The notes beneath the pieces were generated by a model, which did not search any database, had not been told where the DNA came from, and saw only the letters and a list, made by a program, of their open reading frames with translations. DNA of 48,122 nucleotides from Acidobacteriota bacterium (lineage in GTDB: Bacteria; Acidobacteriota; Vicinamibacteria; Vicinamibacterales; CAVVIG01): positions 1 to 48,122 of the forward strand of contig JADGOC010000012.1 in NCBI GenBank assembly GCA_017883165.1, given 5' to 3'. Within the stretch, counting starts at the first letter, position 1; every line of letters begins with the position of its first letter. Made by a program: the position numbers and the translations under genes. Below are positions 17,088 to 25,099 of this stretch, in pieces.

Positions 17088-17571
17088 GACCACCGCCAAC
17101 TACCGTGACGCCCTCGCCTCCGCGATCAAGGAATACGAAGATCTGGGGCAGCAGCGCCGCGACATCGACGACCGGCTCGCCCAGCTCGCGCAGACAATCG
17201 GCACCCTCACGCGCCTGCTCGGCCTCACGCCGAGCGTGCCGCTTGGCCTGACCGATGCCTGCCGCCTCGCGCTGCGCACCGGCGTGCCGATGACGCCGAT
17301 CGAGGTCCGCGATCGGCTCCTGGCGATCGGCGTCGATCTGTCGATTTACGCGAACGAACTCGCCGCGATTCACACCGTGCTGAAACGCCTGAATGAAGCG
17401 GGAGAGGCGCGCTTCCTCCCGCGCGGGCCCGGGAAGCACGCCTATCTCTGGGCGCGCCCCACGCGCGCGATCGCAATCGGCCCCGAGATCGCCGAGTTCA
17501 TTCGCGGAGCCGGCGATCGGACCGCCGCGCCTCGTCCCTCACCCTCTCGACGACAGAGTGCGCCGAAATGA
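17086..17571 (+). CDS. Winged-helix protein with N-terminal coiled coil (HARE-HTH-like)
   Basis: A 161-residue putative DNA-binding protein. Residues 5-45 are a coiled coil (YRDALASAIKEYEDLGQQRR…). Residues 54-122 match a winged-helix plan: GLTDACRLAL, TPIEVRDRLLAIGVDLS, an ELAAIHTVLKRLNEAGE recognition-type helix, then a basic wing (RFLPRGPGKHAYLW). This resembles the HARE-HTH class; the family assignment is by pattern only. The tail (about 140-161) is disordered and basic. It starts with GTG at the probable transcription start. The palindrome over its promoter invites autoregulation. It overlaps the next gene by 4 bases. Confidence 0.72.
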   Translation: MTTANYRDALASAIKEYEDLGQQRRDIDDRLAQLAQTIGTLTRLLGLTPSVPLGLTDACRLALRTGVPMTPIEVRDRLLAIGVDLSIYANELAAIHTVLKRLNEAGEARFLPRGPGKHAYLWARPTRAIAIGPEIAEFIRGAGDRTAAPRPSPSRRQSAPK

Positions 17572-18440
17572 TGGACCTTGCCCTGCGGCGGCGTTTCTAC
17601 GCCGAAGAACTGGAAGCGGTCTGCAGGCTGCGGTCGCCGGCGCTGGTCGACGCCTTCGCCGCCGTACCGCGCGAGCATTTTCTGCGGCCCGGCCCGTGGG
17701 TGGTGCTGGCGGACGCCGATTTCGCGGCGGGCATCCGCACGCGCACGACGGTCGACGCCGATCCCGCCCGCGTGTGCCATAACATCGCCGTCGGCATCAA
17801 TCCAGCGCGCCAGCTGTTCAACGGGCAGCCGGGCACGATCGGCGTGTGGATCGACACGCTCGACCTGGCGCCGGGCGCGCGCGTCCTCCACGTCGGCTGC
17901 GGCCTCGGCTACTACACGGCGGTTATGGCGCACTGCGTGGGGCCGACCGGCCGCGTGGTGGCATTCGAAGTGGATGAGACGCTCGCGTCGGAGGCGCGCC
18001 AGAACCTCGCGTCGATGCCCTGGGTTTCCGTGCAGCATGGCGACGCGTCGCAGGTGGCCGGGGAGATCTTCGACGCGATCCTGATCAACGCGGGGATGAC
18101 GCATCCGCTCGACGCCTGGCTCGATGCGCTCGTCCCTGGCGGCCGGATGATTCTGCCGCTGACCGCGGCGCTGGCGGCGATGGGTCCCACGCTGGGCAAG
18201 GGGCTGGTGCTGGTGATCACAAGAGAGGACCAGGCCTCGCTCTCCGCGCGCGTTCTGAGCTTCGTGGCGATCTACTCCGCCGTCGGGCTGCGCGACGACG
18301 ATCTGAACGATCGCCTGGGCAAAGCCATGCTGGGCGGGCCGCAGCAGTGGCAGACGATCGCGCGTCTTCGACGCGACAGGCACGAGGCGTCGGCGTCCTG
18401 CTGGCTGCACGCCGAGACGTTCTGTCTTGCGTCGGCCTGA
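17568..18440 (+). CDS. PCMT-like SAM methyltransferase
   Basis: A 290-residue class I methyltransferase resembling protein-L-isoaspartate O-methyltransferase. It has VDAFAAVPREHFLRPG, the N-terminal block shared by PCMT proteins, then motif I VLHVGCGLGYYTA (106-118) and VVAFEVDE. VQHGDASQVAGEIFDAILINAGMTHPLDAWLDAL and LVPGGRMILPL follow. The canonical GDG…Y block is altered, so a different protein or small-molecule substrate is possible. It is translationally coupled to the winged-helix gene (ATGA overlap) and lies 18 bases before the old yellow enzyme. Confidence 0.83.
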   Translation: MMDLALRRRFYAEELEAVCRLRSPALVDAFAAVPREHFLRPGPWVVLADADFAAGIRTRTTVDADPARVCHNIAVGINPARQLFNGQPGTIGVWIDTLDLAPGARVLHVGCGLGYYTAVMAHCVGPTGRVVAFEVDETLASEARQNLASMPWVSVQHGDASQVAGEIFDAILINAGMTHPLDAWLDALVPGGRMILPLTAALAAMGPTLGKGLVLVITREDQASLSARVLSFVAIYSAVGLRDDDLNDRLGKAMLGGPQQWQTIARLRRDRHEASASCWLHAETFCLASA

Positions 18441-18458
18441 GTAAGTACAATCGTCCTC

Positions 18459-19541
18459 GTGCCACATCTCTTCACGCCGCTCCCGCTCCGCTCGCTGACG
18501 CTTGGTAACCGGATCGTCGTCTCGCCGATGTGCGAGTACTCGAGCGTGGATGGCTTCGCCAATGAATGGCATCTCATCCATCTCGGCAGCCGCGCGGTCG
18601 GCGGCGCGGCGCTCGTGTTCACGGAGGCGACCGCGGTGACGCCCGAGGGGCGCATCAGCACGGAGGATCTCGGCATCTGGAGCGACGCGCACGTCCCGAT
18701 GCTCGAGCGCATTGTGTCTTTTGTTCACGAGCAGCGCTGCTGTGCCGGCATGCAGCTCGCGCACGCGGGGCGGAAGGGCAGCACGGCGGCGCCGTGGAAG
18801 GGCCAGGGCGCCATCCCGATTTCGGCGGGCGGGTGGGTCCCCGTCGGCCCGACCGGAGATCCGTTTTCGACGACCTATCCGATGCCCCGCGCGCTCGACG
18901 CGGCGGAGATCCCCGCCGTCGTCGAAGCGTTCAAGGAGGCGGCGCGCCGCGCTCTGGTCGCCGGCTTCGATCTCGTCGAGATCCACGCGGCGCATGGATA
19001 TTTGATTCATCAGTTCCTGTCGCCGTTGAGCAACTCGCGCACCGACCAGTACGGCGGATCGTTCGACAACCGCGTCAGGCTCTGTCTGGAGGTTGTCGAC
19101 GGCGTCCGGAGCGTGTGGCCGGAGCGGCTGCCGCTGTTTGTGCGGATCTCGGCGACGGACTGGGTGGACGGTGGATGGGACGTCGAGCAGTCGATTGCCC
19201 TGTGCCGGCGGCTGCGCGATCGCGGCGTCGACGTGATCGACTGCTCGTCTGGCGGCAACGTGGCGAACGCGGACATGCCGATCGGGCCCGGCTATCAAAC
19301 GGCGTTCGCCGGGCAAATCAGGAAGGCCGCGGAGATCGCAACCGGGACGGTCGGGCTCATCACGTCGCCCCCGCAGGCCGACCACGTGATCCGTAGCGGA
19401 CAAGCCGACTGTGTCTTCCTGGCGCGCGAGCTGCTGCGCGATCCGTATTGGCCGCTGCGCGCGGCACACGAGCTCGGGCATGTGGTCCCGTGGCCGGCGC
19501 AGTATCTGCGCGCGGCGCCGAAGGACACGCCAGCGCGCTAA
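18459..19541 (+). CDS. Old yellow enzyme, NADH:flavin oxidoreductase (YqjM-like)
   Basis: A 360-residue FMN ene-reductase. SPMCEYSS gives C25 and Y27, the redox-tuning pair of the YqjM/thermophilic-like class. QLAHAGRKG and EIHAAHGYLIHQFLSP give the substrate-binding H176 and H179. GGSFDNRVRLCLEVVD and VGLITSPPQADHVI are the FMN phosphate-binding blocks. It likely reduces electrophilic alkenes or quinones. The start GTG lies 7 bases after TACAAT (18446-18451), so it may also have its own leaderless transcript. Thirteen bases separate it from the response regulator. Confidence 0.93.
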   Translation: MPHLFTPLPLRSLTLGNRIVVSPMCEYSSVDGFANEWHLIHLGSRAVGGAALVFTEATAVTPEGRISTEDLGIWSDAHVPMLERIVSFVHEQRCCAGMQLAHAGRKGSTAAPWKGQGAIPISAGGWVPVGPTGDPFSTTYPMPRALDAAEIPAVVEAFKEAARRALVAGFDLVEIHAAHGYLIHQFLSPLSNSRTDQYGGSFDNRVRLCLEVVDGVRSVWPERLPLFVRISATDWVDGGWDVEQSIALCRRLRDRGVDVIDCSSGGNVANADMPIGPGYQTAFAGQIRKAAEIATGTVGLITSPPQADHVIRSGQADCVFLARELLRDPYWPLRAAHELGHVVPWPAQYLRAAPKDTPAR

Positions 19542-19554
19542 CCGCAGGTCGAAG

Positions 19555-20223
19555 ATGCGCGTGCTGTTGATCGAAGACGATCGCACGATTGCCGATTTCG
19601 TGATGCGCGGGCTGCGGGAGGCCGGCTTCGCCGTGGATCACGAACTCGACGGGGAGGCGGGCCTCGAGGCCGCGCTGCAGCAGCCGTACGACGTGGCGAT
19701 CGTCGATCTGATGCTGCCCAGGCGCGACGGTCTCAGCGTGATCGACGCGCTCCGCAAGCGGGGCGCGGCGACGCCGGTGCTCATTCTGAGCGCGCGGCGG
19801 TCGGTGGACGATCGGGTCAAAGGGCTGCAGGCGGGCGGCGACGACTATCTCACCAAGCCATTCGCCTTCGCCGAGCTGCTGGCACGCGTGCAGGCGCTCG
19901 TGCGGCGCGCCAGCCGCTCCCCGGAGCCGACGACGCTGACGGTTGAGGATCTGGTGCTCGATCTGCTGTCGCGCCGCGTCACGCGTGGCGGCACGGCGCT
20001 CGATCTCCGGCCGCGGGAGTTTGCGCTGCTCGAGTATCTGATGCGCAACGCCGGCAAGGTCGTGTCGAAGACGATGATTCTGTCGCACGTCTGGGATTAC
20101 CGCTTCGATCCGCAAACCAACATCGTCGACGTGCTGGTCAGCCGGCTGAGGGAGAAGATCGACCGTCCGTTCGAGAGGAAACTGCTGCGCACCCTGCGCG
20201 GCGTCGGCTACGTGCTGCGGTAG
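19555..20223 (+). CDS. OmpR/PhoB-family response regulator
   Basis: A 222-residue two-component regulator. The receiver domain has the acidic cluster E7-D8-D9, phospho-acceptor D51 (VDLMLPRRDG), a Ser in LILSARR and K101 in LTKPF. The C-terminal winged helix has LRPREFALLEYLMRNAGKVVS and VDVLVSRLREKID, ending RTLRGVGYVLR, the standard OmpR finish. The start ATG 19555 follows GCAGGTCGAAG. The TAG stop abuts the REP-like repeat that separates it from its kinase. It is likely to bind the direct GTAA repeats upstream of htrA (inference). Confidence 0.95.
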   Translation: MRVLLIEDDRTIADFVMRGLREAGFAVDHELDGEAGLEAALQQPYDVAIVDLMLPRRDGLSVIDALRKRGAATPVLILSARRSVDDRVKGLQAGGDDYLTKPFAFAELLARVQALVRRASRSPEPTTLTVEDLVLDLLSRRVTRGGTALDLRPREFALLEYLMRNAGKVVSKTMILSHVWDYRFDPQTNIVDVLVSRLREKIDRPFERKLLRTLRGVGYVLR

Positions 20224-20315
20224 GGGGTCGGGAGCCTTTTTTCAGTTTCTGCGTACTCTCTATGTCAGAAACTGTGGATCGATGATGGCAGAAACTGAAA
20301 AAGGCTCCCGACCCC
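20224..20315. repeat. REP-like long inverted repeat between regulator and kinase
   Basis: The left arm (20224-20252) begins GGGGTCGGGAGCC, then a T-run and CAGTTTCTGC. The right arm (20288-20315) is its reverse complement except for one A fewer in the A-run. An inner pair CAGTTTCTG (20243-20251) / CAGAAACTG (20266-20274) makes a nested hairpin. The element starts one base after the regulator stop and runs into the kinase coding region. It resembles mobile REP/MITE-type elements; no transposase gene is in the window. Confidence 0.85.
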
Positions 20316-21616
20316 TTCGGACTTTCGCTCTGCGGCTCGCGGTGTGGTACGCGACACTCTTTGTCATCGGCTCGATCGCCATCGTCGTCCTGACTTATTT
20401 CCTGACCTCCGTGTCGCTCGAACAGCGCGATCAGCAGATCGTCCACGAAAAGCTGGGCGAGTACGCCGTCGCCTACGAGCGCGGCGGGATCGCCGCGCTG
20501 ACCGACATCGTCCGCGCCGAGCAGAGCACCGCGCCCGAGCGGCTCTTCGTGCGCGTGCTCGATCGCGGCTCGGAGATGATCGTGCTCAGCGGGCCGGAAG
20601 GCTGGCGGCCCGAGGCGCTCGAGATGGCGTCGCTGCGACTCGGCGACGGCACGCTGGTCGAAGTGGGGAAGAGCCCCGACGCGCGCGAGGATCTGCTGGC
20701 GCGGTTCCGCGCCGTCCTCGGCCTGGTGACGCTGTCGATCGTCGTCATCGCGCTCGGCGGCGGGCTGCTGGCGACCCAGTCCGCGCTGGCGCCGATCCGC
20801 CGGCTCATCGACGCCGTGACGCGCATCATTCGCACCGGCCGCACCGACGCGCGCGTGCCGCTCGCCGGCACCGGTGATGCGATTGACGATCTGACGGCGC
20901 TCTTCAACGCCATGCTCGACAAGATCGAAGGGCTCGTGCGGGCCATGCACGGCGCGCTCGACAACGTGTCGCACGATCTACGGACGCCGCTCACGCGGCT
21001 CCGCGGGACGGCGGAACTGGCGCTCGCCGGCGCCCCCGATGCCGAACGCTTCCGCGAGGCGCTGGCCGACTGCGTCGAGGAATCCGATCGTGTGCTCGTG
21101 ATGCTCAACACGCTGATGGACATCTCCGAGGCCGAGAGCGGGGCGATGCCGCTGCAGCGCGAACCGGTCCGCCTGGCCGACGTCGTCGCGCGCGCCGTCG
21201 ATCTGTACCACGACACGGCGGAAGCCAAGGGCGTGACGCTCGCCGTCGCGCCAGGCGAGGCCGTCATCGTTTCGGGCGACCGCACCCGGCTCGAGCAGGC
21301 CGCGGCCAATCTCATCGACAACGCGGTGAAATATACCCCGGCCGGCGGACGCGTGGACGTCGAGATCGCGCGAGACGGCAATCGCGCGCTCCTGCGCGTG
21401 CGCGACACCGGTCCCGGAATCCCCGCCGACGAGCTGCCGCGGATCTGGGATCGGCTCTTTCGCGGTGATACCAGCCGCACCGAGCGCGGCCTCGGCCTCG
21501 GCCTGAGTCTCGTCAAGGCGATCGTCGAGGCGCACGGCGGCTCGGTGGACGTCATCAGCGAGCCTGGGCAAGGCTCGACTTTTACTGCGGCGCTGCCGAA
21601 CCTTTCACCGATGTAA
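20282..21616 (+). CDS. Sensor histidine kinase (HAMP, HisKA, HATPase)
   Basis: A 444-residue membrane kinase. TM1 is about 18-42 (LRLAVWYATLFVIGSIAIVVLTYF), a 100-residue periplasmic sensor loop follows, and TM2 is about 144-165. Then come HAMP (PIRRLIDAVTRIIRTGR), HisKA with H231 in VSHDLRTPLTRLRG, and the ATPase with N, G1 and G2 boxes (NLIDNAVKYT, DTGPGIP, GLGLGLSLVK). The first 11 residues (MMAETEKGSRP) are encoded by the right arm of the repeat, so the start is repeat-derived. It pairs with the upstream regulator and precedes htrA, as in envelope-stress systems. Confidence 0.94.
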   Translation: MMAETEKGSRPLRTFALRLAVWYATLFVIGSIAIVVLTYFLTSVSLEQRDQQIVHEKLGEYAVAYERGGIAALTDIVRAEQSTAPERLFVRVLDRGSEMIVLSGPEGWRPEALEMASLRLGDGTLVEVGKSPDAREDLLARFRAVLGLVTLSIVVIALGGGLLATQSALAPIRRLIDAVTRIIRTGRTDARVPLAGTGDAIDDLTALFNAMLDKIEGLVRAMHGALDNVSHDLRTPLTRLRGTAELALAGAPDAERFREALADCVEESDRVLVMLNTLMDISEAESGAMPLQREPVRLADVVARAVDLYHDTAEAKGVTLAVAPGEAVIVSGDRTRLEQAAANLIDNAVKYTPAGGRVDVEIARDGNRALLRVRDTGPGIPADELPRIWDRLFRGDTSRTERGLGLGLSLVKAIVEAHGGSVDVISEPGQGSTFTAALPNLSPM

Positions 21617-21656
21617 TGTTCCCGTAACCGGCCAGTAAGGCGTGGTCCCGTCTAAT
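21613..21656 (+). promoter_or_regulatory. Triple GTAA direct repeat and -10 upstream of htrA
   Basis: GTAA occurs at 21613, 21624 and 21635, exactly 11 bases apart, with the first unit sharing the kinase stop codon. TCTAAT (21651-21656) is a good -10, 12 bases after the last unit, and there is no -35. This spacing is the pattern of OmpR/PhoP-type activators binding head to tail in place of a -35. Confidence 0.55.
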
Positions 21657-21690
21657 AGGGGTAGGGAAACTCCTTGAAAGGGACACGTCA

Positions 21691-23229
21691 ATGAACGCAT
21701 CACACCACCTCCGCCAGCGAGCCAGCCAGATCGGGCTCGTCGCCCTGGCGGCTGCCGTGCTCGTCACCGGAGCCGCCTGGCGCGGCGCCGCCGCCGGCCC
21801 CCAAGCCTCGGGCACACACGCGATGCCCGTCGTCACGTCGCCGATCGCGCACGCTGTCGCCGGCGGACGCGATTCCTACGCCGACGTCGTGAACGTCGTG
21901 GCGCCGGCCGTCGTCACCGTGCACGCGGACGGGAAAGCTAGAGTGTCGCAGACCGAATTCCAGATGCCCGGCGGCCAGGGGCCGGGCGACGATCTGCTGC
22001 GCCGCTTCTTCGGCGAGCAGTTCGGGCAGGGGCAGCAGAGCCCGTTCGGCCGCGGCCAGCGCCGTCAGCAGGCTCCGCGCCAGCACGCGCTCGGGTCGGG
22101 CGTGGTCGTCGCGGCGGACGGTTACATCCTCACCAACAACCACGTGATCGACGGCGCGGACGACATCAAGGTGGACCTCACCGACGGCCGCACGATGTCG
22201 GCCAAACTGGTCGGCACCGACAAGGCGAGCGATCTCGCGCTGCTGAAGATCAGCGCGTCCGATCTGCATCCGATCGCGCTCGGCAACTCCGACGCGGTCC
22301 AGGTCGGCGACGTCGTCCTCGCGGTGGGCAACCCCCTCAATCTCGGACAGACGGTGACGATGGGCATCATCAGCGCGAAGGGCCGATCGACCAACGTCGG
22401 CGACGGCAGCTACGAAGACTTCCTGCAGACCGACGCGCCGATCAACCACGGCAACTCCGGCGGCGCGCTCGTGAACATGAAGGGCGAGCTCGTCGGCATC
22501 AACTCGCAGATTCTGTCGCCGTCGGACGGCAACATCGGGATCGGTTTCGCGATTCCGGCGAACATGGCGCGCCACGTCATGGACGAGCTGCGGACGAGCG
22601 GCAAGGTGACGCGCGCGCAGCTCGGCGTCACGGTGCAGAACGTGTCGTCGGACATGGCGCAGAGCCTCGGTCTGAAGACGGTCGGCGGCGCGATCGTCGG
22701 GTCCGTCACGGCGGACAGCGCGGCGGAGCGCGCGGGCATCAAGCAGGGCGACGTGATCCTGTCGTTCAACGGCCAGCCGGTGCACGACATGAACTCGCTG
22801 CGCAACCGCGTGGCGGACACGAAGCCGGGCTCGAGCGCCAACGTGACCGTCGTGCGCGACGGCAGCGAGAAGAGCCTGACGGTGAAGCTCGACGAAGCGC
22901 AGCCGGCAGAGAGCGCGCGGAACGATTCGGCGGGCGAGAGTGAAGACAAGACGGCGCTCGGCCTGTCGGTCGTGGCGCTCACGCCGGATCTGGCGTCGCG
23001 CATCGGCGCGCCGAAAGCCGCGCACGGGCTGGTCGTCGAAGAGGTGAATCCGGACGGGCGCGCGGCTGACGCCGGCCTCCAGGCCGGCGACCTCATCGAA
23101 CAGGTCAACCGTCAGCCGGTGCAGACGGTCGCCGAGCTCAAGGCCGCGGTGCGCCGATCGGCCGACAAACCGGTGCTCCTGCTGATTAGTCGGCAGGGGA
23201 CTGAGATCTTCGTGACGGTCCGGTCGTAG
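21691..23229 (+). CDS. htrA: HtrA/DegP-family periplasmic serine protease
   Basis: A 512-residue envelope quality-control protease/chaperone. An N-terminal signal or anchor segment (13-35) is followed by a Gln/Gly-rich LA-loop region (90-131). The trypsin-like domain has H151 (LTNNHVIDGA), D181 (ASDLALLKI) and S256 (NHGNSGGALVN). Two PDZ domains follow (about 305-395 and 425-510), with AGIKQGDVILSFNGQPV and AGLQAGDLIEQVNRQPV. It has the full DegP/DegQ layout. SD AAAGGGA precedes the ATG. Its place after a two-component pair suggests regulation by misfolded envelope protein. Confidence 0.96.
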   Translation: MNASHHLRQRASQIGLVALAAAVLVTGAAWRGAAAGPQASGTHAMPVVTSPIAHAVAGGRDSYADVVNVVAPAVVTVHADGKARVSQTEFQMPGGQGPGDDLLRRFFGEQFGQGQQSPFGRGQRRQQAPRQHALGSGVVVAADGYILTNNHVIDGADDIKVDLTDGRTMSAKLVGTDKASDLALLKISASDLHPIALGNSDAVQVGDVVLAVGNPLNLGQTVTMGIISAKGRSTNVGDGSYEDFLQTDAPINHGNSGGALVNMKGELVGINSQILSPSDGNIGIGFAIPANMARHVMDELRTSGKVTRAQLGVTVQNVSSDMAQSLGLKTVGGAIVGSVTADSAAERAGIKQGDVILSFNGQPVHDMNSLRNRVADTKPGSSANVTVVRDGSEKSLTVKLDEAQPAESARNDSAGESEDKTALGLSVVALTPDLASRIGAPKAAHGLVVEEVNPDGRAADAGLQAGDLIEQVNRQPVQTVAELKAAVRRSADKPVLLLISRQGTEIFVTVRS

Positions 23230-23238
23230 TTCATCGGG

Positions 23239-23370
23239 TCATCGTCCGAGCAGCTCGACAATCGGCTTCATCGACTCAATGTGATCGGCTGCTGCTTTCA
23301 TCCCCACCCTGATGGGGATGGCGAGCAGCAGCCCCCACACGCCCCACATCCACGGCGTGAGCCCCGGACC
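23239..23370 (-). pseudogene. C-terminal relic of an AI-2E/PerM-family permease gene
   Basis: On the minus strand this stretch reads GLTPWMWGVWGLLLAIPI and then MKAAADHIESMKPIVELLGR before a TGA (23239-23241). That matches the conserved C-terminus of AI-2E family transporters (final helix plus the ESLxPxxELLG tail). Upstream it meets an in-frame TGA at 23371-23373, and the rest of the gene (about 300 residues) is absent, replaced by the start of the DHDPS-family gene. It is therefore a remnant in the 155-base gap. The apparent GC-rich hairpin at 23287-23333 lies inside it. Confidence 0.7.
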
Positions 23371-23384
23371 TCAATTCGTGTACC

Positions 23385-24296
23385 ATGTCGGCAATCATGC
23401 CGTTTGGCGGTGTCTTTTCGGTCCTTCCGACTCCCTTCGACCCGGCCGGTGACGTCGATCGCGAGAGTCTCACACGCGTGATTGACCTGTTTCTCGCCGC
23501 CGGCGTCAACGGATTCACGGCGCTCGGCGTGACCAGCGAAGTCGCACGGCTCACGGAAGCCGAGCGCGATCTCGTGCTCGACACCGTGCTGGCGCACGTC
23601 AACGGTCGCGTGCCTGTGGTCGCGGGCACGACCGCGGAGGGCCTGCGGACCTGCATCGGGTACAGCGCGCGTGCCCGGCGGGCCGGCGCGGCCGCCGTGA
23701 TGATCAGCCCGCCGCGGATGCCGAAGATCAATTCCGACGCCGTCGCGCGGCATTTCGCCGACGTCTCGGCCGCCGTCGACATCCCGATGATCGTCCAGGA
23801 TTACCCGCCCATCTCGGGGTACGCGATGGAGCCGGCGCTCCTGGCGCGCATCGCGCGCGACGTACCGGCCGCACGCACGATCAAACTCGAGGATCCGCCG
23901 ACGCCGTTCAAAACGTCGCGTATCCTCGAGCACACCAAGGATCTCGACGTCCGCATCTTCGGCGGGCTGGGCGGCGTCTTTCTGCTCGAGGAGCTGATGG
24001 CCGGCGCCGCGGGCGCGATGACCGGCTTCGCGTTCCCCGAGATCCTCGTCAAGATCGTGACGCTCTTTCGCGCGGGCCGCGTCGATGAGGCCGCCGATGC
24101 CTTTTACAGCACGGTGGCGCTGATGCGCTTTGAGTTCCAGGACGGCATCGGGATGGCCATTCGCAAAGAAGTGCTCAAACGCCGCGGCGCGATCGCGCAT
24201 GCCGGCATCCGGCCGCCCGGCGGCCAGCTCGATCAGACGACGCGCGATGCGCTGGATCGGGTGATGAAATGGATGGCACGATGGATCTCGGACTGA
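23385..24296 (+). CDS. DHDPS-family (class I) aldolase/lyase
   Basis: A 303-residue (beta/alpha)8 Schiff-base enzyme of the DapA superfamily. It has ALGVTSEVARLTEAER (in place of the GTTGES block), VVAGTTAEG, the catalytic Tyr140 in VQDYPPISGY and the Schiff-base Lys167 in RTIKLEDPPTP. The Arg that binds the aspartate-semialdehyde carboxylate in true DapA, after the YNVP block, is missing. I therefore think this is not lysine biosynthesis; 2-keto acid aldolase activity on sugar acids or hydroxyoxoglutarate is more likely. It overlaps the SDR gene and is followed by proline dehydrogenase. Confidence 0.88.
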   Translation: MSAIMPFGGVFSVLPTPFDPAGDVDRESLTRVIDLFLAAGVNGFTALGVTSEVARLTEAERDLVLDTVLAHVNGRVPVVAGTTAEGLRTCIGYSARARRAGAAAVMISPPRMPKINSDAVARHFADVSAAVDIPMIVQDYPPISGYAMEPALLARIARDVPAARTIKLEDPPTPFKTSRILEHTKDLDVRIFGGLGGVFLLEELMAGAAGAMTGFAFPEILVKIVTLFRAGRVDEAADAFYSTVALMRFEFQDGIGMAIRKEVLKRRGAIAHAGIRPPGGQLDQTTRDALDRVMKWMARWISD

Positions 24297-25072
24297 AGAA
24301 CAAGATTGCGATGGTGGGCGGCGCGAGCAAGGGGCTCGGCTTCGCGGTGGCCCGCGCGCTGGCGCTCGAAGGGGCGACCGTGTCGATCGCGTCGCGCGAT
24401 CGGGCGGCGATTGACGCGGCGGCGGCGAAGATTCGCAAGGAGTCGGGCGGTACGGTGCTCGCGCACGCGGCCGACTTGAGCAGCGCGGAGGCGATCGCCG
24501 CCTGGCACGGCCAGACCGCCGAGCGCTTCGGCGGGATCGATCTGCTCTTCACCAACACCGGCGGACCGCCGGCCGGCGCCGTGCTGGCCTTCGACGATCA
24601 GGCGTGGCGCTCCGGGTTCGACCTGCTGGTCCTCAGCGTGATTCGCACCGTCCGCCTCGTCGTGCCGTCGATGCAGGCGCGCGGCGGCGGCGCCATTCTG
24701 ATGGGCACATCGTCGTCGGTGAAAGAGCCGATTGCGAACCTCGCGCTCTCGAATGTGCTGCGGGCATCGGTGGCGTCGCTGGCCAAGACGCTCGCGATCG
24801 AGCTCGCGTCGAGCAAGATTCGCGTGAACCACCTCATTCCAGGACGCATCGACACCGACCGCCTCCGGCAGCTCGACGAGATCAACGCGAAGCGCGCCGG
24901 CGTGACGGTGGAAGAGCAGCGTCAGCGCATGGCGGCGACAATTCCCCTCGGGCGCTACGGCCAGCCGGACGAGTTCGGACGCATGGCGGCGTTTCTGCTG
25001 TCCGATGCGGCGTCGTACATCACCGGGGCGACGATGCAGGTCGACGGCGGGCTCATACGCGGAACCCTGTAA
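24281..25072 (+). CDS. SDR-family protein lacking the Tyr-x3-Lys pair
   Basis: A 263-residue Rossmann oxidoreductase-like protein. The NAD(P) motif is VGGASKGLGFAVA (12-24), NTGGPP replaces NNAG at 92-97, and the late block PLGRYGQPDEFGRMAAFLLSDAASYITGATMQVDGG is standard FabG-like. The catalytic segment reads TSSSVKEPIANLALSNVLRA: where Tyr-x3-Lys is expected there is S157 and R161. This variant occurs in a known SDR subgroup, so it may be a binding or regulatory member or use another acid. The start is ATG 24281 (MDLGLKNK); a further in-frame ATG at 24269 exists. It overlaps the aldolase gene by 16 bases. Confidence 0.87.
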   Translation: MDLGLKNKIAMVGGASKGLGFAVARALALEGATVSIASRDRAAIDAAAAKIRKESGGTVLAHAADLSSAEAIAAWHGQTAERFGGIDLLFTNTGGPPAGAVLAFDDQAWRSGFDLLVLSVIRTVRLVVPSMQARGGGAILMGTSSSVKEPIANLALSNVLRASVASLAKTLAIELASSKIRVNHLIPGRIDTDRLRQLDEINAKRAGVTVEEQRQRMAATIPLGRYGQPDEFGRMAAFLLSDAASYITGATMQVDGGLIRGTL

Positions 25073-25099
25073 TCATGAATTCTGAAGTGAGAATCAAGA

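Noticed and set aside
17442-19586. 714-codon open frame on the minus strand
   Set aside because: Antisense to the methyltransferase and old yellow enzyme genes, both with intact active-site motifs.
23287-23333. Long GC-rich hairpin (GGCTGCTGCT…AGCAGCAGCC) as a terminator after htrA
   Set aside because: It lies within the permease relic, whose codons explain the sequence, and there is no T-tract; a secondary terminator role is not excluded.
23385-24296. True dihydrodipicolinate synthase (dapA)
   Set aside because: The catalytic Tyr and Lys are present, but the substrate-carboxylate Arg and the GTTGES block are not conserved.
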